From Nocardiopsis sp. FIRDI 009 (GTDB lineage: Bacteria > Actinomycetota > Actinomycetes > Streptosporangiales > Streptosporangiaceae), in assembly GCF_003386285.1 (NCBI RefSeq), contig NZ_QPNC01000021.1, positions 1 through 64,000 on the forward strand: a stretch of 64,000 bases of DNA. The letters run 5' to 3'. The position numbers and the translations under genes are program-made. The stretch's first letter is position 1. Each line of letters begins with the position of its first letter. This document shows positions 28,483 through 37,186 of the stretch, piece after piece. The notes under the pieces are model-generated. The model did not search any database. It was not told the origin of the DNA and was given only the letters and a program-made list of their open reading frames with translations.

Positions 28483-29535
28483 ATGAGCCTGCACACCCGC
28501 CCACTGGGCGACACCGGGATGGACATCACCCGGGTCGGCCTGGGCGCCTGGGCGATCGGAGGCGGTGGTTGGCGCTACTCGTGGGGGGAGCAGGACGACG
28601 CCGAGTCGATCGCCGCCATCCGCCACGCCGTCGAGAACGGCGTCAACTGGATCGACACCGCCGCCGTCTACGGCCTCGGCCACTCCGAGGAGGTGGTCGG
28701 CAAGGCCGTCGCCCACATCCCCGAGGCCGACCGGCCGTTCGTCTTCACCAAGTGCGGTCTGGTCTGGGACGAGGACGACCCGGAGGCGCCCCCGCACCGG
28801 ATCATGCGCCCCGACAGCGTCCGGCGCGAGGTCGAGGGCTCCCTCTCCCGGCTGGGGGTGGACAGGATCGACCTGTTCCAGGTGCACTGGCCCGACACGG
28901 GCGCCTCGCTGGAGTACAGCGGGGAGGAGTCGGGCGGCCCGGCGCCCCAGGCGACCCCGATCGAGGAGTACTGGGCGGTGATGGCGGACCTGAAGGCGGA
29001 GGGCAAGGTGCGTGCCATCGGCCTGTCCAACCACGACGTTCCGCTCCTGGAGCGGGCCGAGGCGGTCGGCCACGTCGAGGCCGTCCAGCCGCCGTTCTCC
29101 GCGATCAACCGGTCCAACGCGGCCGAGGTGGCCTGGTCCGCACGGAACGGCACGGGCGTGATCGTCTACTCGCCGATGCAGTCCGGACTGCTCACCGGGG
29201 CCTTCTCCCGGGAGCGGGTCGAGGAGCTCGACCCCGCCGACTGGCGGCGGGGGCACGTGGACTTCACCACCAACCTGGAGCGCAACCTCGCCCTGGCGCG
29301 GGCGCTGGAGCCGGTCGCCGAGCGGCACGGAACCACGGTCGCGGCCGTCGCGGTGGCCTGGGCGGCCGCCTGGCCCGGTGTGACCGGCGCCATCGTCGGC
29401 GCCCGCCGCCCCGAACAGATCGACGCGTGGCTGGCCGCCGGTTCGCTGGAGCTGACCGAGGCCGACCTGTCCGAGATCGCCGAGGCCACGGTGCGCACCG
29501 GCGCGGGTGAGGGGCCGGTGACCCCCGAGGGGTGA
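28483..29535 (+). CDS. Aldo/keto reductase
   Basis: 350 residues with an AKR TIM barrel. It starts TRPLGDTGMDITRVGLGAWAIG. The catalytic Asp and Tyr lie in WIDTAAVYGLGHSEE (about 57-71) and the Lys in FVFTKCG (about 88-94). IDLFQVHWPD supplies the next conserved His, and the C-terminal GAIVGARRPEQ binds NADP. ATG 28483 is preceded by GGGAG; an in-frame start at 28426 is less likely. The substrate is unknown. It resembles AKR11/13-type general sugar or aldehyde reductases. Tandem hairpins follow. Confidence 0.85.
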   Translation: MSLHTRPLGDTGMDITRVGLGAWAIGGGGWRYSWGEQDDAESIAAIRHAVENGVNWIDTAAVYGLGHSEEVVGKAVAHIPEADRPFVFTKCGLVWDEDDPEAPPHRIMRPDSVRREVEGSLSRLGVDRIDLFQVHWPDTGASLEYSGEESGGPAPQATPIEEYWAVMADLKAEGKVRAIGLSNHDVPLLERAEAVGHVEAVQPPFSAINRSNAAEVAWSARNGTGVIVYSPMQSGLLTGAFSRERVEELDPADWRRGHVDFTTNLERNLALARALEPVAERHGTTVAAVAVAWAAAWPGVTGAIVGARRPEQIDAWLAAGSLELTEADLSEIAEATVRTGAGEGPVTPEG

Positions 29536-29556
29536 CCGGGTGACCGGTGCCGCGAT

Positions 29557-29632
29557 CTCCCCTCCTCCGCTCCCGGGGGCGGAGGAGGGGAGCGAGGAGG
29601 CCCGTGCGGTGGAGTTCCACCGCACGGGCCTC
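29557..29632. terminator. Tandem bidirectional terminators
   Basis: Two perfect hairpins stand side by side. The first is a 14-bp stem (29557-29570 with 29579-29592), the second a 17-bp stem (29597-29613 with 29616-29632, two-base loop). They separate the convergent aldo/keto reductase and ABM genes. Confidence 0.8.
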
Positions 29633-29647
29633 GTGTGGATCAGGGGG

Positions 29648-29944
29648 TCAGACGTGCTGGGTACCCCGCACCAGCCACTCGGGGCCCTCCTGGCCCCAGC
29701 CGCCGATGATGTCGAAGAACTTCTTGAAGTGCGGGCCGTCGCAGTGCGCCTGGAAGGCCTCCTCGTCCTCGTACGCCTCGATCAGGTAGAAGCGGTTGGC
29801 GGTCTCCTCGTCCTCGACCAGGTTGAACGCCAGCGTGCCGGGCTCGTCGGCGTTGGAGTTCCGGCCGTCCTCCAGGGCGGCGGCGATGAACTCGTCGCGG
29901 TGCTCGGCGGGCACGTCGAACTTCACGGCGATGTGGTAGGCCAC
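29648..29944 (-). CDS. Antibiotic biosynthesis monooxygenase (ABM/YgiN-like)
   Basis: 98 residues, a single ferredoxin-like ABM domain: HIAVKFDVPAEHRDEFIAA at the start, then GTLAFNLVEDEETANRFYLIEAYEDEEAFQAHCDGPHFKKF. This family includes cofactor-free quinone-forming monooxygenases in polyketide clusters and YgiN quinol monooxygenase. Start is GTG 29944 with AAGGGA upstream. Its place in an island with an FAD aromatic hydroxylase suggests oxidative tailoring or quinol handling; this is inference. Confidence 0.8.
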   Translation of the reverse strand: MAYHIAVKFDVPAEHRDEFIAAALEDGRNSNADEPGTLAFNLVEDEETANRFYLIEAYEDEEAFQAHCDGPHFKKFFDIIGGWGQEGPEWLVRGTQHV

Positions 29945-30051
29945 GATCTTTCCCTTCTGGGTCCTGCTCTGTCCTGGGGTTCCCCCGCCGCGAGCCGCCC
30001 GGGGAGGCGGTGGATGACGTTCCGTGCGGAAGCCGATCCAGGCGGTTCATG

Positions 30052-30112
30052 AGATACGCTATCTTATATCTAGCAGATCTTGGTTACCCGCTCGCTAATA
30101 GATAGTCATCAG
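30052..30112. promoter_or_regulatory. Operator-rich promoter of the first MFS gene
   Basis: An AT-rich divergent intergenic patch. It holds AGATA-CGC-TATCT (30052-30064, perfect 5-bp arms), then TTATATC, and then TAGATAGTCATCAG (30099-30112). That 14-mer occurs again exactly at 33213-33226 before the second MFS gene, implying a common regulator. Confidence 0.5.
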
Positions 30113-30184
30113 GTCTCTTTGGCTTCCTGGTCTGACCCCCTGTGCCAGGCCAGTCGCATCACCGACACGTTGAGTGAGGAACTC

Positions 30185-31405
30185 GTGGCACAAGACCAAC
30201 AAGGCGTCCGGGCGACGTCCAATCTCCTCTGGACGGCCGTGGGGCTGGTGTTGCTCGCGGTCAACCTCCGCCCGGCCATCGGAAGCGTCTCCCCCCTGCT
30301 CGGACGGATCCAGGAGGACCTGGGCCTGTCCGGCGCGACCATCAGCCTGCTCACCACGCTCCCGGTCCTGTGTCTGGGCGTCTTCGCCCTGCTCGCCCCT
30401 GCGTTCGCCCGCAGGATCGGTGTCAACAGCGCCGTCACCCTGGCGCTCGTCCTGATCGTCGTCGGCCTGGCCATCCGGTTCGTCCCGGCCGTGCCGACCC
30501 TGTTCGTCGGCACCGTCCTGGCCGGTGCCGGTCTCGCCATCGGAAACGTCCTGATCCCCGCGGTGGTCAAGAGCGCCTTCCCCGACCGGATCCGCTTCTA
30601 CACCGGCCTCGCCACGGCGGTCCTCAGTGGTGGGGCGGCCCTGGCCTCCGGCGTGACCGTTCCCCTGCGCGACGGTCTCGGCGTCGACTGGCCCACCGCC
30701 CTGGCGCTGTGGGCCGGGCTGGCGATCCTGGCCCTGGTCGTGTGGGTGCCCCTGGCCCTGAGCCAGGGAAGGCCGCGGGGGGCGGCCGCGCCGCCCCCCG
30801 TCCTGGGCGGACTGCTGCGCGACGCCGTCGCCTGGCAGGCCACGCTCTACCTGGCGCTTCGCGCCCTGGCCTTCTTCACCGCCCTGGGGTGGCTGCCGAC
30901 CATCCTCATCGCCCGGGGGGCCGCCGAGGCGGGCGCTGTGCTCTCCCTGTGCATGCTGGTGAGCATCCCGGCCGCGGTGCTGGCCCCGGTGCTCTCCGGA
31001 CGGCTGCGTCCGGCGACGGTGACCGTCGCGGTCGCCGTCCTGGGGGCGGTGGCCAACCTCGGACTGATCGTCCAGCCCGACCTCGCCACGTTCTGGGCCG
31101 TCATCCTCGGCCTGGCCCTGGGCGGCGGGTTCGCGATGGCGATGACCTTCATCGGGCTGCGCTCGCCCGACCCCGGCGTCGCCGCCCAGCTGTCGGGCAT
31201 GGTGCAGACGGTCGGCTACATCGTGGGCGCGGTGTGCGGCCCGCTCCTGTTCGGCCTGATCGGGTCGGTCACGGGCAGTTGGACCCCGGCCCTGGCGCTG
31301 CTGATCGTGCTCGCCCCGGTCGAACTGGTCATCGGTCTGCTCGTCAGCCGGGACCGCAAGGTCCTGGCCTCCCGGACGGGCGATCCGGTCGCGGCCGGAG
31401 GCTGA
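30185..31405 (+). CDS. MFS transporter, CynX/NimT-like
   Basis: 406 residues with about 12 membrane segments. LVLLAVNLRPAIGSVSPLLGRIQEDLGLSGATISLLTTLPVLCLG is the characteristic first region of the CynX/NimT (cyanate/nitroimidazole) branch, which tends to handle small organic anions. GTG 30185 was chosen over the far upstream in-frame GTG at 30080, because GAGGA precedes it and conserved sequence begins soon after. It is divergent from the ABM gene across an operator-rich gap. The substrate is unknown. Confidence 0.82.
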   Translation: MAQDQQGVRATSNLLWTAVGLVLLAVNLRPAIGSVSPLLGRIQEDLGLSGATISLLTTLPVLCLGVFALLAPAFARRIGVNSAVTLALVLIVVGLAIRFVPAVPTLFVGTVLAGAGLAIGNVLIPAVVKSAFPDRIRFYTGLATAVLSGGAALASGVTVPLRDGLGVDWPTALALWAGLAILALVVWVPLALSQGRPRGAAAPPPVLGGLLRDAVAWQATLYLALRALAFFTALGWLPTILIARGAAEAGAVLSLCMLVSIPAAVLAPVLSGRLRPATVTVAVAVLGAVANLGLIVQPDLATFWAVILGLALGGGFAMAMTFIGLRSPDPGVAAQLSGMVQTVGYIVGAVCGPLLFGLIGSVTGSWTPALALLIVLAPVELVIGLLVSRDRKVLASRTGDPVAAGG

Positions 31406-31428
31406 CACCGGGCACGGTACGAGGGGCG

Positions 31429-31463
31429 GCGGGGCGCCGGATCATCGCGATCCGGCGCCCCGC
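31429..31463. terminator. Bidirectional terminator, MFS / FAD hydroxylase
   Basis: A perfect 15-bp stem (31429-31443 with 31449-31463) and a five-base loop, between convergent genes. Confidence 0.75.
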
Positions 31464-31482
31464 TCCGGTGCGGGCGGGGCGG

Positions 31483-33102
31483 TCAGCGGGCGGCGGCCCC
31501 GAGGTGGGCCGTGAGTTCGGCGCGCAGCCGCATCCGGTCGTTCCCGTGTCCGTGCGCGGCGACGTAGCCGTCCGGACGGATCAGGTGGTAGCCGGCGGCC
31601 GGGCAGAGCCGGTGCTCGGCGGCGTCGCGGGAGGCCAGCGTCCGCACCGCGACCTCCGGCCGGTTCGCGATCGCCCTGGCCAGGTCCTCCTCCAGGCCGG
31701 GGCGGCCCGTTGTGACGGCGAGCGTCCACCGGGGAGGGGTGACGGCCTCGCCGTCGCGCGGCTCCCGGCCGCCGACGCCCAGCGCGACGGCGAGCGCGCG
31801 GGGCAGGGCGTGCCCGACCCGGATGGCTCCCGGCCGGTGCCGGGACAGCAGGCAGGAGGAGGGCCAGGCCGGTTCCTGCGTGGCGCGGGCGGGGCCGTAC
31901 CGGAAGCGGTACCCGGCCATCACCGGGAGGTAGTGCCGCTCCAGCACCGGTTCCAGGAGGCGGAACGCCGCGTCGCGGGCCCCGGTCTGGAGCGGGTGCC
32001 TGAGCATCCAACCCCGCGTCTGGATGTCGGTGTCGCGCACCACCTGCCGGGCCACGTCCTTGCGCTCCTGCCCGTAGGTGTACAGCAGGGAGGGGGCGGC
32101 CTGGCCGCCGATCACGGCGGCCAGCTTCCAGGCGACGTTCTGCGCGTCCTGCATGCCGGTGTTGAGCCCCTGGCCGCCCGCGGGGCTGTGCACGTGGGCG
32201 GCGTCCCCGGCCAGGAAGACCCGGCCCCGCTGGAAGTCGTCGGCGTGCCTGCGGTGGACGCGGAAGACCGACTCCCACACGGGGTCGACCAGGCGGACGC
32301 CGCCGGGGCCCTGCTCGTCGGCGATCCGCTGGAGCAGCTCCACGCTCACCTTCTCGCCGGGCGGGAGGCTGGCGAAGAAGCGGAAGACCCCGTCGGGGAG
32401 GGCGACGATGACCAGCGCGCCCTGCGGTGACTGGTAGTAGAGGGCCTCGTCGCCGGGCAGATCGCCCTCGATGCGGCAGTCGACGAGGGCGAACGCCGAC
32501 TCGTAGGTGCTGCCGCCGAACCCGGTGCCGATCTGGGCCCGCACGGCGCTGCCCGCGCCGTCCGCACCGATGACGAAGGGCGCGCGGTAGCGCTCCACGG
32601 TTCCGTCGGCGTGCTCCAGGACGGCGGTCACCCCGTCGGTGGCCGTGATGTCCCCGGAGAAGTCCATGCCGTCGAAGGCGAGCAGTCGCACGCCGCGCTC
32701 GACCCGCCCGCCGAGCTCCAGCAGCCGGTCGTGGAGTACGCGTTCGGTCTCGCTCTGCGGCAGGCACAGCGGCGTCAGGTGTTCGGGGAAGGTGAACGAG
32801 GCCAGCGGCGCGCCCGAGGAGTAGTAGCGGAACGTGTTGATGTCGATGCCGGCCTTCCTGGCCGCGTCGAGCGAGCCGAGGTCCTCCAGCATGTCGAGCG
32901 TGCGCGGCCAGAGCAGGAGGGCCTTGGGGAAGGGGGAGGGCCCGGCCGCTCGGTCGACGAGCCGCACGCGCACCCCGCGTCGCAGGAGTTCACACGCAGC
33001 GGTCAGCCCCACGGGTCCGGCGCCGACGACCAGGACGTCGACCGGGTCGGCGGGGGGTCGGGGCTCACGGGCGGCGGTGCTGTCATCACTGGTCAACGGC
33101 AT
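31483..33102 (-). CDS. FAD-dependent aromatic hydroxylase (class A monooxygenase)
   Basis: 539 residues. The N-terminal Rossmann motif VLVVGAGPVGLTAACELLRRG is at about 23-43, the DG motif VIGADGAGSAVR at about 185-196, and the GD motif VFLAGDAAHVHSPAGGQGLNTGMQDAQN near 295. A C-terminal thioredoxin-like domain ends at the stop. The architecture is that of phenol 2-hydroxylase/PgaE-type enzymes that hydroxylate phenols or polyketides with NAD(P)H and O2. It is divergent from a DHA2 exporter, a common pairing for making and exporting an aromatic product. Confidence 0.85.
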   Translation of the reverse strand: MPLTSDDSTAAREPRPPADPVDVLVVGAGPVGLTAACELLRRGVRVRLVDRAAGPSPFPKALLLWPRTLDMLEDLGSLDAARKAGIDINTFRYYSSGAPLASFTFPEHLTPLCLPQSETERVLHDRLLELGGRVERGVRLLAFDGMDFSGDITATDGVTAVLEHADGTVERYRAPFVIGADGAGSAVRAQIGTGFGGSTYESAFALVDCRIEGDLPGDEALYYQSPQGALVIVALPDGVFRFFASLPPGEKVSVELLQRIADEQGPGGVRLVDPVWESVFRVHRRHADDFQRGRVFLAGDAAHVHSPAGGQGLNTGMQDAQNVAWKLAAVIGGQAAPSLLYTYGQERKDVARQVVRDTDIQTRGWMLRHPLQTGARDAAFRLLEPVLERHYLPVMAGYRFRYGPARATQEPAWPSSCLLSRHRPGAIRVGHALPRALAVALGVGGREPRDGEAVTPPRWTLAVTTGRPGLEEDLARAIANRPEVAVRTLASRDAAEHRLCPAAGYHLIRPDGYVAAHGHGNDRMRLRAELTAHLGAAAR

Positions 33103-33166
33103 TTCGATGGGCTCCGATCGATAGGTGTCGGTGTCCGGTCGGGGGCGTCCTCGCTCCCACCGTCGC

Positions 33167-33226
33167 CATAAGATTGACGATGATAGTAAGATACCTTATG
33201 CTCCTTCGTGAGTAGATAGTCATCAG
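33167..33226. promoter_or_regulatory. Divergent operator region, FAD hydroxylase / DHA2 exporter
   Basis: AT-rich DNA with the inverted repeat CATAAG (33167-33172) and CTTATG (33195-33200), overlapping GATAGTAAGATACC. TAGATAGTCATCAG (33213-33226) follows and is identical to 30099-30112. Both divergent promoters must lie here. Confidence 0.5.
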
Positions 33227-33248
33227 CAATCGATCGAGGGGCAAGGCA

Positions 33249-34790
33249 ATGGCGATCGACGCAACGGAACGACAGGGGGCTCCAGCCGCCCTGACCAGGG
33301 GGCAGGGGGTGGCCACACTCGTGGCCGTCGCCCTGGCCAGCGTGATGCTGCCGCTCGCCGTGACCGCGCCGGCGGTGGCGCTCACCCAGCTCGCGGCCGA
33401 ACTGGACGCCAGCGTCGGGCAGGCCCAGTGGGTGCAGAACGCCTACAACGTCACCTTCGCGGCGTTCATGCTCGCCGCGGGCGGACTGGCCGACCGGTTC
33501 GGCCGCCGCAGGATCCTCGTCGTCGGTGTCGTGGTGTTCATGGCGATGGCCGCCGTCATCGGGCTGTCCTCGAACATCGTCGTCATCGACGTGGCCAGGG
33601 CGGTGCAGGGCGTCGGGGCCGCGGGAATCCTCACCAGCGGCGCCGCGATCCTCGCCGACGGGTTCCGGGGAGCGGCCAGGGCGCGCGCCTTCGGCGTCCT
33701 GGGGAGCTCCTTCGGGTTCGGCCTGGCACTGGGGCCGCTCGTCGCGGGGGTGCTGGTCAACCTCGCGAGCTGGCGCGCGGTCTTCCTGATGAACGTCGTG
33801 CTCGGACTCATCGTGCTCCTCCTGGTCCGCGCCATCCGTGAGTCGCGTGACCCCGAGGCGACGAGCGTGGACTGGGGCGGTGTCGTCACGTTCAGCGCCA
33901 GCCTCTTCCTGCTGTCGCTGGCGTTCGTCCAGGGCGCCGAGACGGGGTGGCTCAGCCTGAGCACGATCGGCGCGGTCGTCGGTTTCGTCGTCTTCCTCGC
34001 GGCCTTCATCGCCGTGGAGTCACGGGTCCGGCGGCCCATGTTCGACCTGGCGCTCTTCCGCCGCCCGACCTTCGTCGTCGTGGTCTGCCAGCCCTTCACC
34101 ATCACCTTCGGCTTCGTGGTCCTGCTCGTCTACCTGCCGCCCTTCTTCCAGGGCGTGGGCGGTTTCGGTTCGACGGAGGCGGGCGCGCTGCTCCTGCCCC
34201 TGACCCTGCCGGTGCTGCTCCTGCCGCTGGCGGCCGGACAGATCGCCGCCAAGGTCCCCCTGCGCGTCATGCTCGCCGTCAGCTCGCTGCTGATCGCCGG
34301 CGGCTCCCTGTGGCTGATGGTCCTCGAACCGGGGCAGTCCTGGACCGCCCTCATCGCACCCCTGGCCCTGTTCGGCGTCGGCGTGGGCAGCGCGTTCGGG
34401 GTCATGGACAACGCGGCCGTCAGCACCGTGGAGGTCGAACGCGCCGGGATGGCCTCCGGGATCTTCAACACCATGCGCATCACCGGCGAGAGCGTGGCCA
34501 TCGCGGGCGCGGGGTCGCTGCTGACCAGCCTGTCGCTGCGCTCGCTCGACCTGCCCTTCGCAACGGACGAACAGGAGCGGACCCTGGCGGGAGAGGCCAC
34601 CCAGGGACGGCTGGACACCGGACTGGCCCAGCTGGCCGCCGACGACCGCGGTCCCGCGCTGGAGGCGATCTCGGACAGCCTCACCTCGGCCATGCACGCC
34701 ACGTTCCTCGGTCTGGCGGTCCTGGCCCTGCTCGGAGCCGTGGTGACGTTCCTCGTCGTCAAGGAACGCGAACTCCGCAAGACCGACTAG
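33249..34790 (+). CDS. MFS drug exporter, DHA2 (14-TMS) family
   Basis: 513 residues with about 14 membrane segments. Motif A GGLADRFGRRRILVVGVVVF is at about 78-97 and motif C GLALGPLVAGVLVNLASWRAVFLMN near 157-181, as in H+-coupled drug antiporters of the EmrB/QacA type. It is transcribed divergently from the FAD hydroxylase, so it is a plausible exporter of that enzyme's product or a resistance pump. It ends 60 bases before an aldo/keto reductase on the same strand. Confidence 0.87.
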   Translation: MAIDATERQGAPAALTRGQGVATLVAVALASVMLPLAVTAPAVALTQLAAELDASVGQAQWVQNAYNVTFAAFMLAAGGLADRFGRRRILVVGVVVFMAMAAVIGLSSNIVVIDVARAVQGVGAAGILTSGAAILADGFRGAARARAFGVLGSSFGFGLALGPLVAGVLVNLASWRAVFLMNVVLGLIVLLLVRAIRESRDPEATSVDWGGVVTFSASLFLLSLAFVQGAETGWLSLSTIGAVVGFVVFLAAFIAVESRVRRPMFDLALFRRPTFVVVVCQPFTITFGFVVLLVYLPPFFQGVGGFGSTEAGALLLPLTLPVLLLPLAAGQIAAKVPLRVMLAVSSLLIAGGSLWLMVLEPGQSWTALIAPLALFGVGVGSAFGVMDNAAVSTVEVERAGMASGIFNTMRITGESVAIAGAGSLLTSLSLRSLDLPFATDEQERTLAGEATQGRLDTGLAQLAADDRGPALEAISDSLTSAMHATFLGLAVLALLGAVVTFLVVKERELRKTD

Positions 34791-34851
34791 ACCCATCCCC
34801 CACCCCCTCGGGCGAACCCGCCCACCACACCAACGAATGGAGACACCTCAC

Positions 34852-35913
34852 ATGCGGTACCGCTATCTGGGAGACACGGGGCTGTCCGTCTCCGAGCTGT
34901 GCTACGGCTCGTTCAACTTCGGAGGGAGCGCCAAGTTCCTGGGAGCGCCCGACAAGGACTGGGCCGAGTTCGGCACGGTCGACGACGACGACGTCTTCAC
35001 CCTCATCAACACGGCCCTGGACGCCGGGATCAACTTCTTCGACACCGCGGACGTGTACAAGAACGGCATGGGTGAGGAGTTCCTCGGCGCCGCGCTCAAG
35101 AAGGTGCGCGACCGGGTCGTCATCGGGACCAAGGGACGCTGGCGCATCACCGACGACCCCAACGACCTGGGCGCCTCCCGCCACCACCTGTTCGCCGCCG
35201 TCGAGGCGAGCCTGCGCCGCCTGAACACCGACTACATCGACCTGTACCACATCCACGGGTTCGACCCCCGCACCTCACTGGACGAGACCCTGCGCGCCCT
35301 GGACGACCTGATCCGGGCGGGCAAGATCCGCTACATCGGTGTGTCCAACTTCGCCGCCTGGCACCTGATGAAGGCGCTGTCGGTCTCCGAGCTGCGCGGC
35401 CTGTCCCGGTTCGTCTGCTACCAGGGCTACTACAACCTGGCCGCCCGCGACCTGGAGCGGGAGATCGTGCCGCTGGCCGTGGACCAGAAGGTCGGCATCA
35501 CCGCCTGGAGCCCGCTCGCGGGCGGCTTCCTCACCGGCAAGTACAAGCGCGGTGAGCGTCCCGAGGGCAGCCGTCTGGCCAACGCCACCGCCGCCGAGTC
35601 CGCCCCGCTCACCGACGAGGAGCAGGCGCACGACATCGTCGACGTGCTCCGGGAGATCGCCGAGAAGCGGGACGCGAGCATCGCCCAGGCCGCCGTGAAC
35701 TGGCTGCTGGCCAAGCCCGGCGTCACCTCGGCCGTCATCGGCGCGAGCAAGCCGCACCAGCTGGAGGACAACCTCAGGGCGATGGAGTGGACGCTCAGCG
35801 AGGAGGAGGTGGCCCGGCTCGACGAGGTGAGCGAGGTGCCCGCCCCCTACCCCTACTGGCACATCCGCACCGTCGGCGCCGACCGCAAGCTCCCCGGGGA
35901 CGTCTACCCCTAG
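34852..35913 (+). CDS. Aldo/keto reductase
   Basis: 353 residues. It begins MRYRYLGDTGLSVSELCYGSFNFGG. The catalytic tetrad lies in NFFDTADVYKNGMGEEF (Asp, Tyr), VIGTKGRW (Lys) and DLYHIHGFD (His). An AKR12-like pattern, as in macrolide or sugar reductases, is possible. ATG 34852 with GGAG nine bases upstream is preferred; ATG 34837 would add five residues. It sits between the exporter and the AfsA-like gene and may act on the same pathway. Confidence 0.85.
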   Translation: MRYRYLGDTGLSVSELCYGSFNFGGSAKFLGAPDKDWAEFGTVDDDDVFTLINTALDAGINFFDTADVYKNGMGEEFLGAALKKVRDRVVIGTKGRWRITDDPNDLGASRHHLFAAVEASLRRLNTDYIDLYHIHGFDPRTSLDETLRALDDLIRAGKIRYIGVSNFAAWHLMKALSVSELRGLSRFVCYQGYYNLAARDLEREIVPLAVDQKVGITAWSPLAGGFLTGKYKRGERPEGSRLANATAAESAPLTDEEQAHDIVDVLREIAEKRDASIAQAAVNWLLAKPGVTSAVIGASKPHQLEDNLRAMEWTLSEEEVARLDEVSEVPAPYPYWHIRTVGADRKLPGDVYP

Positions 35914-35983
35914 GTCGGCGGCGCCTCCTCGAACCTTCGCCTCCCCGACCCGACCCTGCCCCGTCCACTGCTCCAACGCTCCA

Positions 35984-36014
35984 GGGGAGGCCGCCCCGCC
36001 CCGGCGGCCTCCCC
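35984..36014 (+). terminator. Hairpin between aldo/keto reductase and AfsA-like gene
   Basis: A perfect 12-bp stem (GGGGAGGCCGCC at 35984-35995 with 36003-36014) and a seven-base loop, ending 40 bases before the AfsA-like start. It leaves little room for a separate promoter and could act as an attenuator. Confidence 0.6.
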
Positions 36015-36054
36015 GCCTCCCAGGCCCACGAGCAAGAGGAATGTGAGACACACC

Positions 36055-37140
36055 ATGCAGCTGCCCACACAACGCCTCCTCGACGTCGACGCCCCGGTCG
36101 GCGGAGCCGACGACCCGCGCCTGGACTACGCGCGTACCCTCGACCGCGCCTTCGTCCACCGGGAGTCCCTGGCGGAGGTCTTCGTCACCGACACCCAGTC
36201 CCTGGGCGGCGACGCCCACGCGGCCGCGGCCCAGCTCCCCCGTTCGCACTCCTACTTCGGCGACCACCTGCTCAGACCCCGCCTCCACGATCCGGTGCTG
36301 CTGCTCGAAGCGTGCCGACAGGTGGGCCTGGCCATCGCCCACGCCCACTACGGGGTGCCGTTCGACCACAAGTTCATCCTCACCACCCTGGGCGTCAGCA
36401 TCACCCGGCCGGACCGGATGGTCGTGGGGCCCCTGCCCTGCGCGCTCAAGATGCTCTGCTCGGTCGAGGACAAGCGGGTCAAGGAGGGGCGCGTGGTCGG
36501 CTACGACTGCCGCTTCCGCCTCTTCGTCGACGGGGCCGAGGTCGGCGCCGCCGTCGTGGGCCTGCGCTTCAAGTCCCCCGAGAGCTACGGCAGGCTGCGG
36601 CTGAGCAACCGGTCGGGCGTCCCGGTGCCCTCCACGGCGACCTTCGAGTTCCCCGCCGCCGGAGAGGTCCCCACCCCCTACCTGGTGGGGCGGGGCAGCA
36701 GTGACAACGTGGTGCTGTCCGGACTCAGCACGGACGTGGACGTCACCTCCGCCGCCCTGCGGGTGCTGCCCCAGCACCCGAGCATGTTCGACCACGCCCA
36801 GGACCACCTCCCGGGAATGGTCCTGGCCGAGGCCGGACGCCAGCTGGCCCTCAACGCCCTCCTCGAGGCCCGGGGAGCCTCACCGGCCAAGACCTACCCG
36901 GCCGAGCTCACCGCCTCCTTCACCAGCTTCGGCGAGCTGGAGCACCGCACCGACCTCCTGGCCCGCGTCGTGCCCGCCGAGGAGGCCGACCCGGACGTCT
37001 ACTACACCCAGGGCGGAACGGTGGAGTATCCGGCCGCCTCCGACTCCGCCGCAGGCCCGACCCCCGTCGAGGTGGACGTCCGACAGCGGGGCGAGTCGAT
37101 CTGCCGGTTGGCCGTCGGTCTCGTCCGCCTGCCGTCCTGA
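36055..37140 (+). CDS. AfsA-like butenolide/gamma-butyrolactone synthase
   Basis: 361 residues with two AfsA hotdog domains. The first is around 25-170 (SHSYFGDHLLRPRLHDPVLLLEACRQ). The second is around 215-355 and includes HPSMFDHAQDHLPGMVLAEAGRQ, the family hallmark. AfsA enzymes condense a beta-ketoacyl thioester with dihydroxyacetone phosphate to give a butenolide phosphate, the first committed step to A-factor-type signals. ATG 36055 is chosen; GTG 36043 would add four residues but sits only two bases from AGAGGA. It starts a run with a HAD phosphatase, KAS III and carboxylase subunits. No ArpA/ScbR-type receptor is nearby. Confidence 0.85.
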   Translation: MQLPTQRLLDVDAPVGGADDPRLDYARTLDRAFVHRESLAEVFVTDTQSLGGDAHAAAAQLPRSHSYFGDHLLRPRLHDPVLLLEACRQVGLAIAHAHYGVPFDHKFILTTLGVSITRPDRMVVGPLPCALKMLCSVEDKRVKEGRVVGYDCRFRLFVDGAEVGAAVVGLRFKSPESYGRLRLSNRSGVPVPSTATFEFPAAGEVPTPYLVGRGSSDNVVLSGLSTDVDVTSAALRVLPQHPSMFDHAQDHLPGMVLAEAGRQLALNALLEARGASPAKTYPAELTASFTSFGELEHRTDLLARVVPAEEADPDVYYTQGGTVEYPAASDSAAGPTPVEVDVRQRGESICRLAVGLVRLPS

Positions 37141-37186
37141 CCCGGACCGACGGTACGAACGCACCTTCCACAGGTAGGAGACGCAC

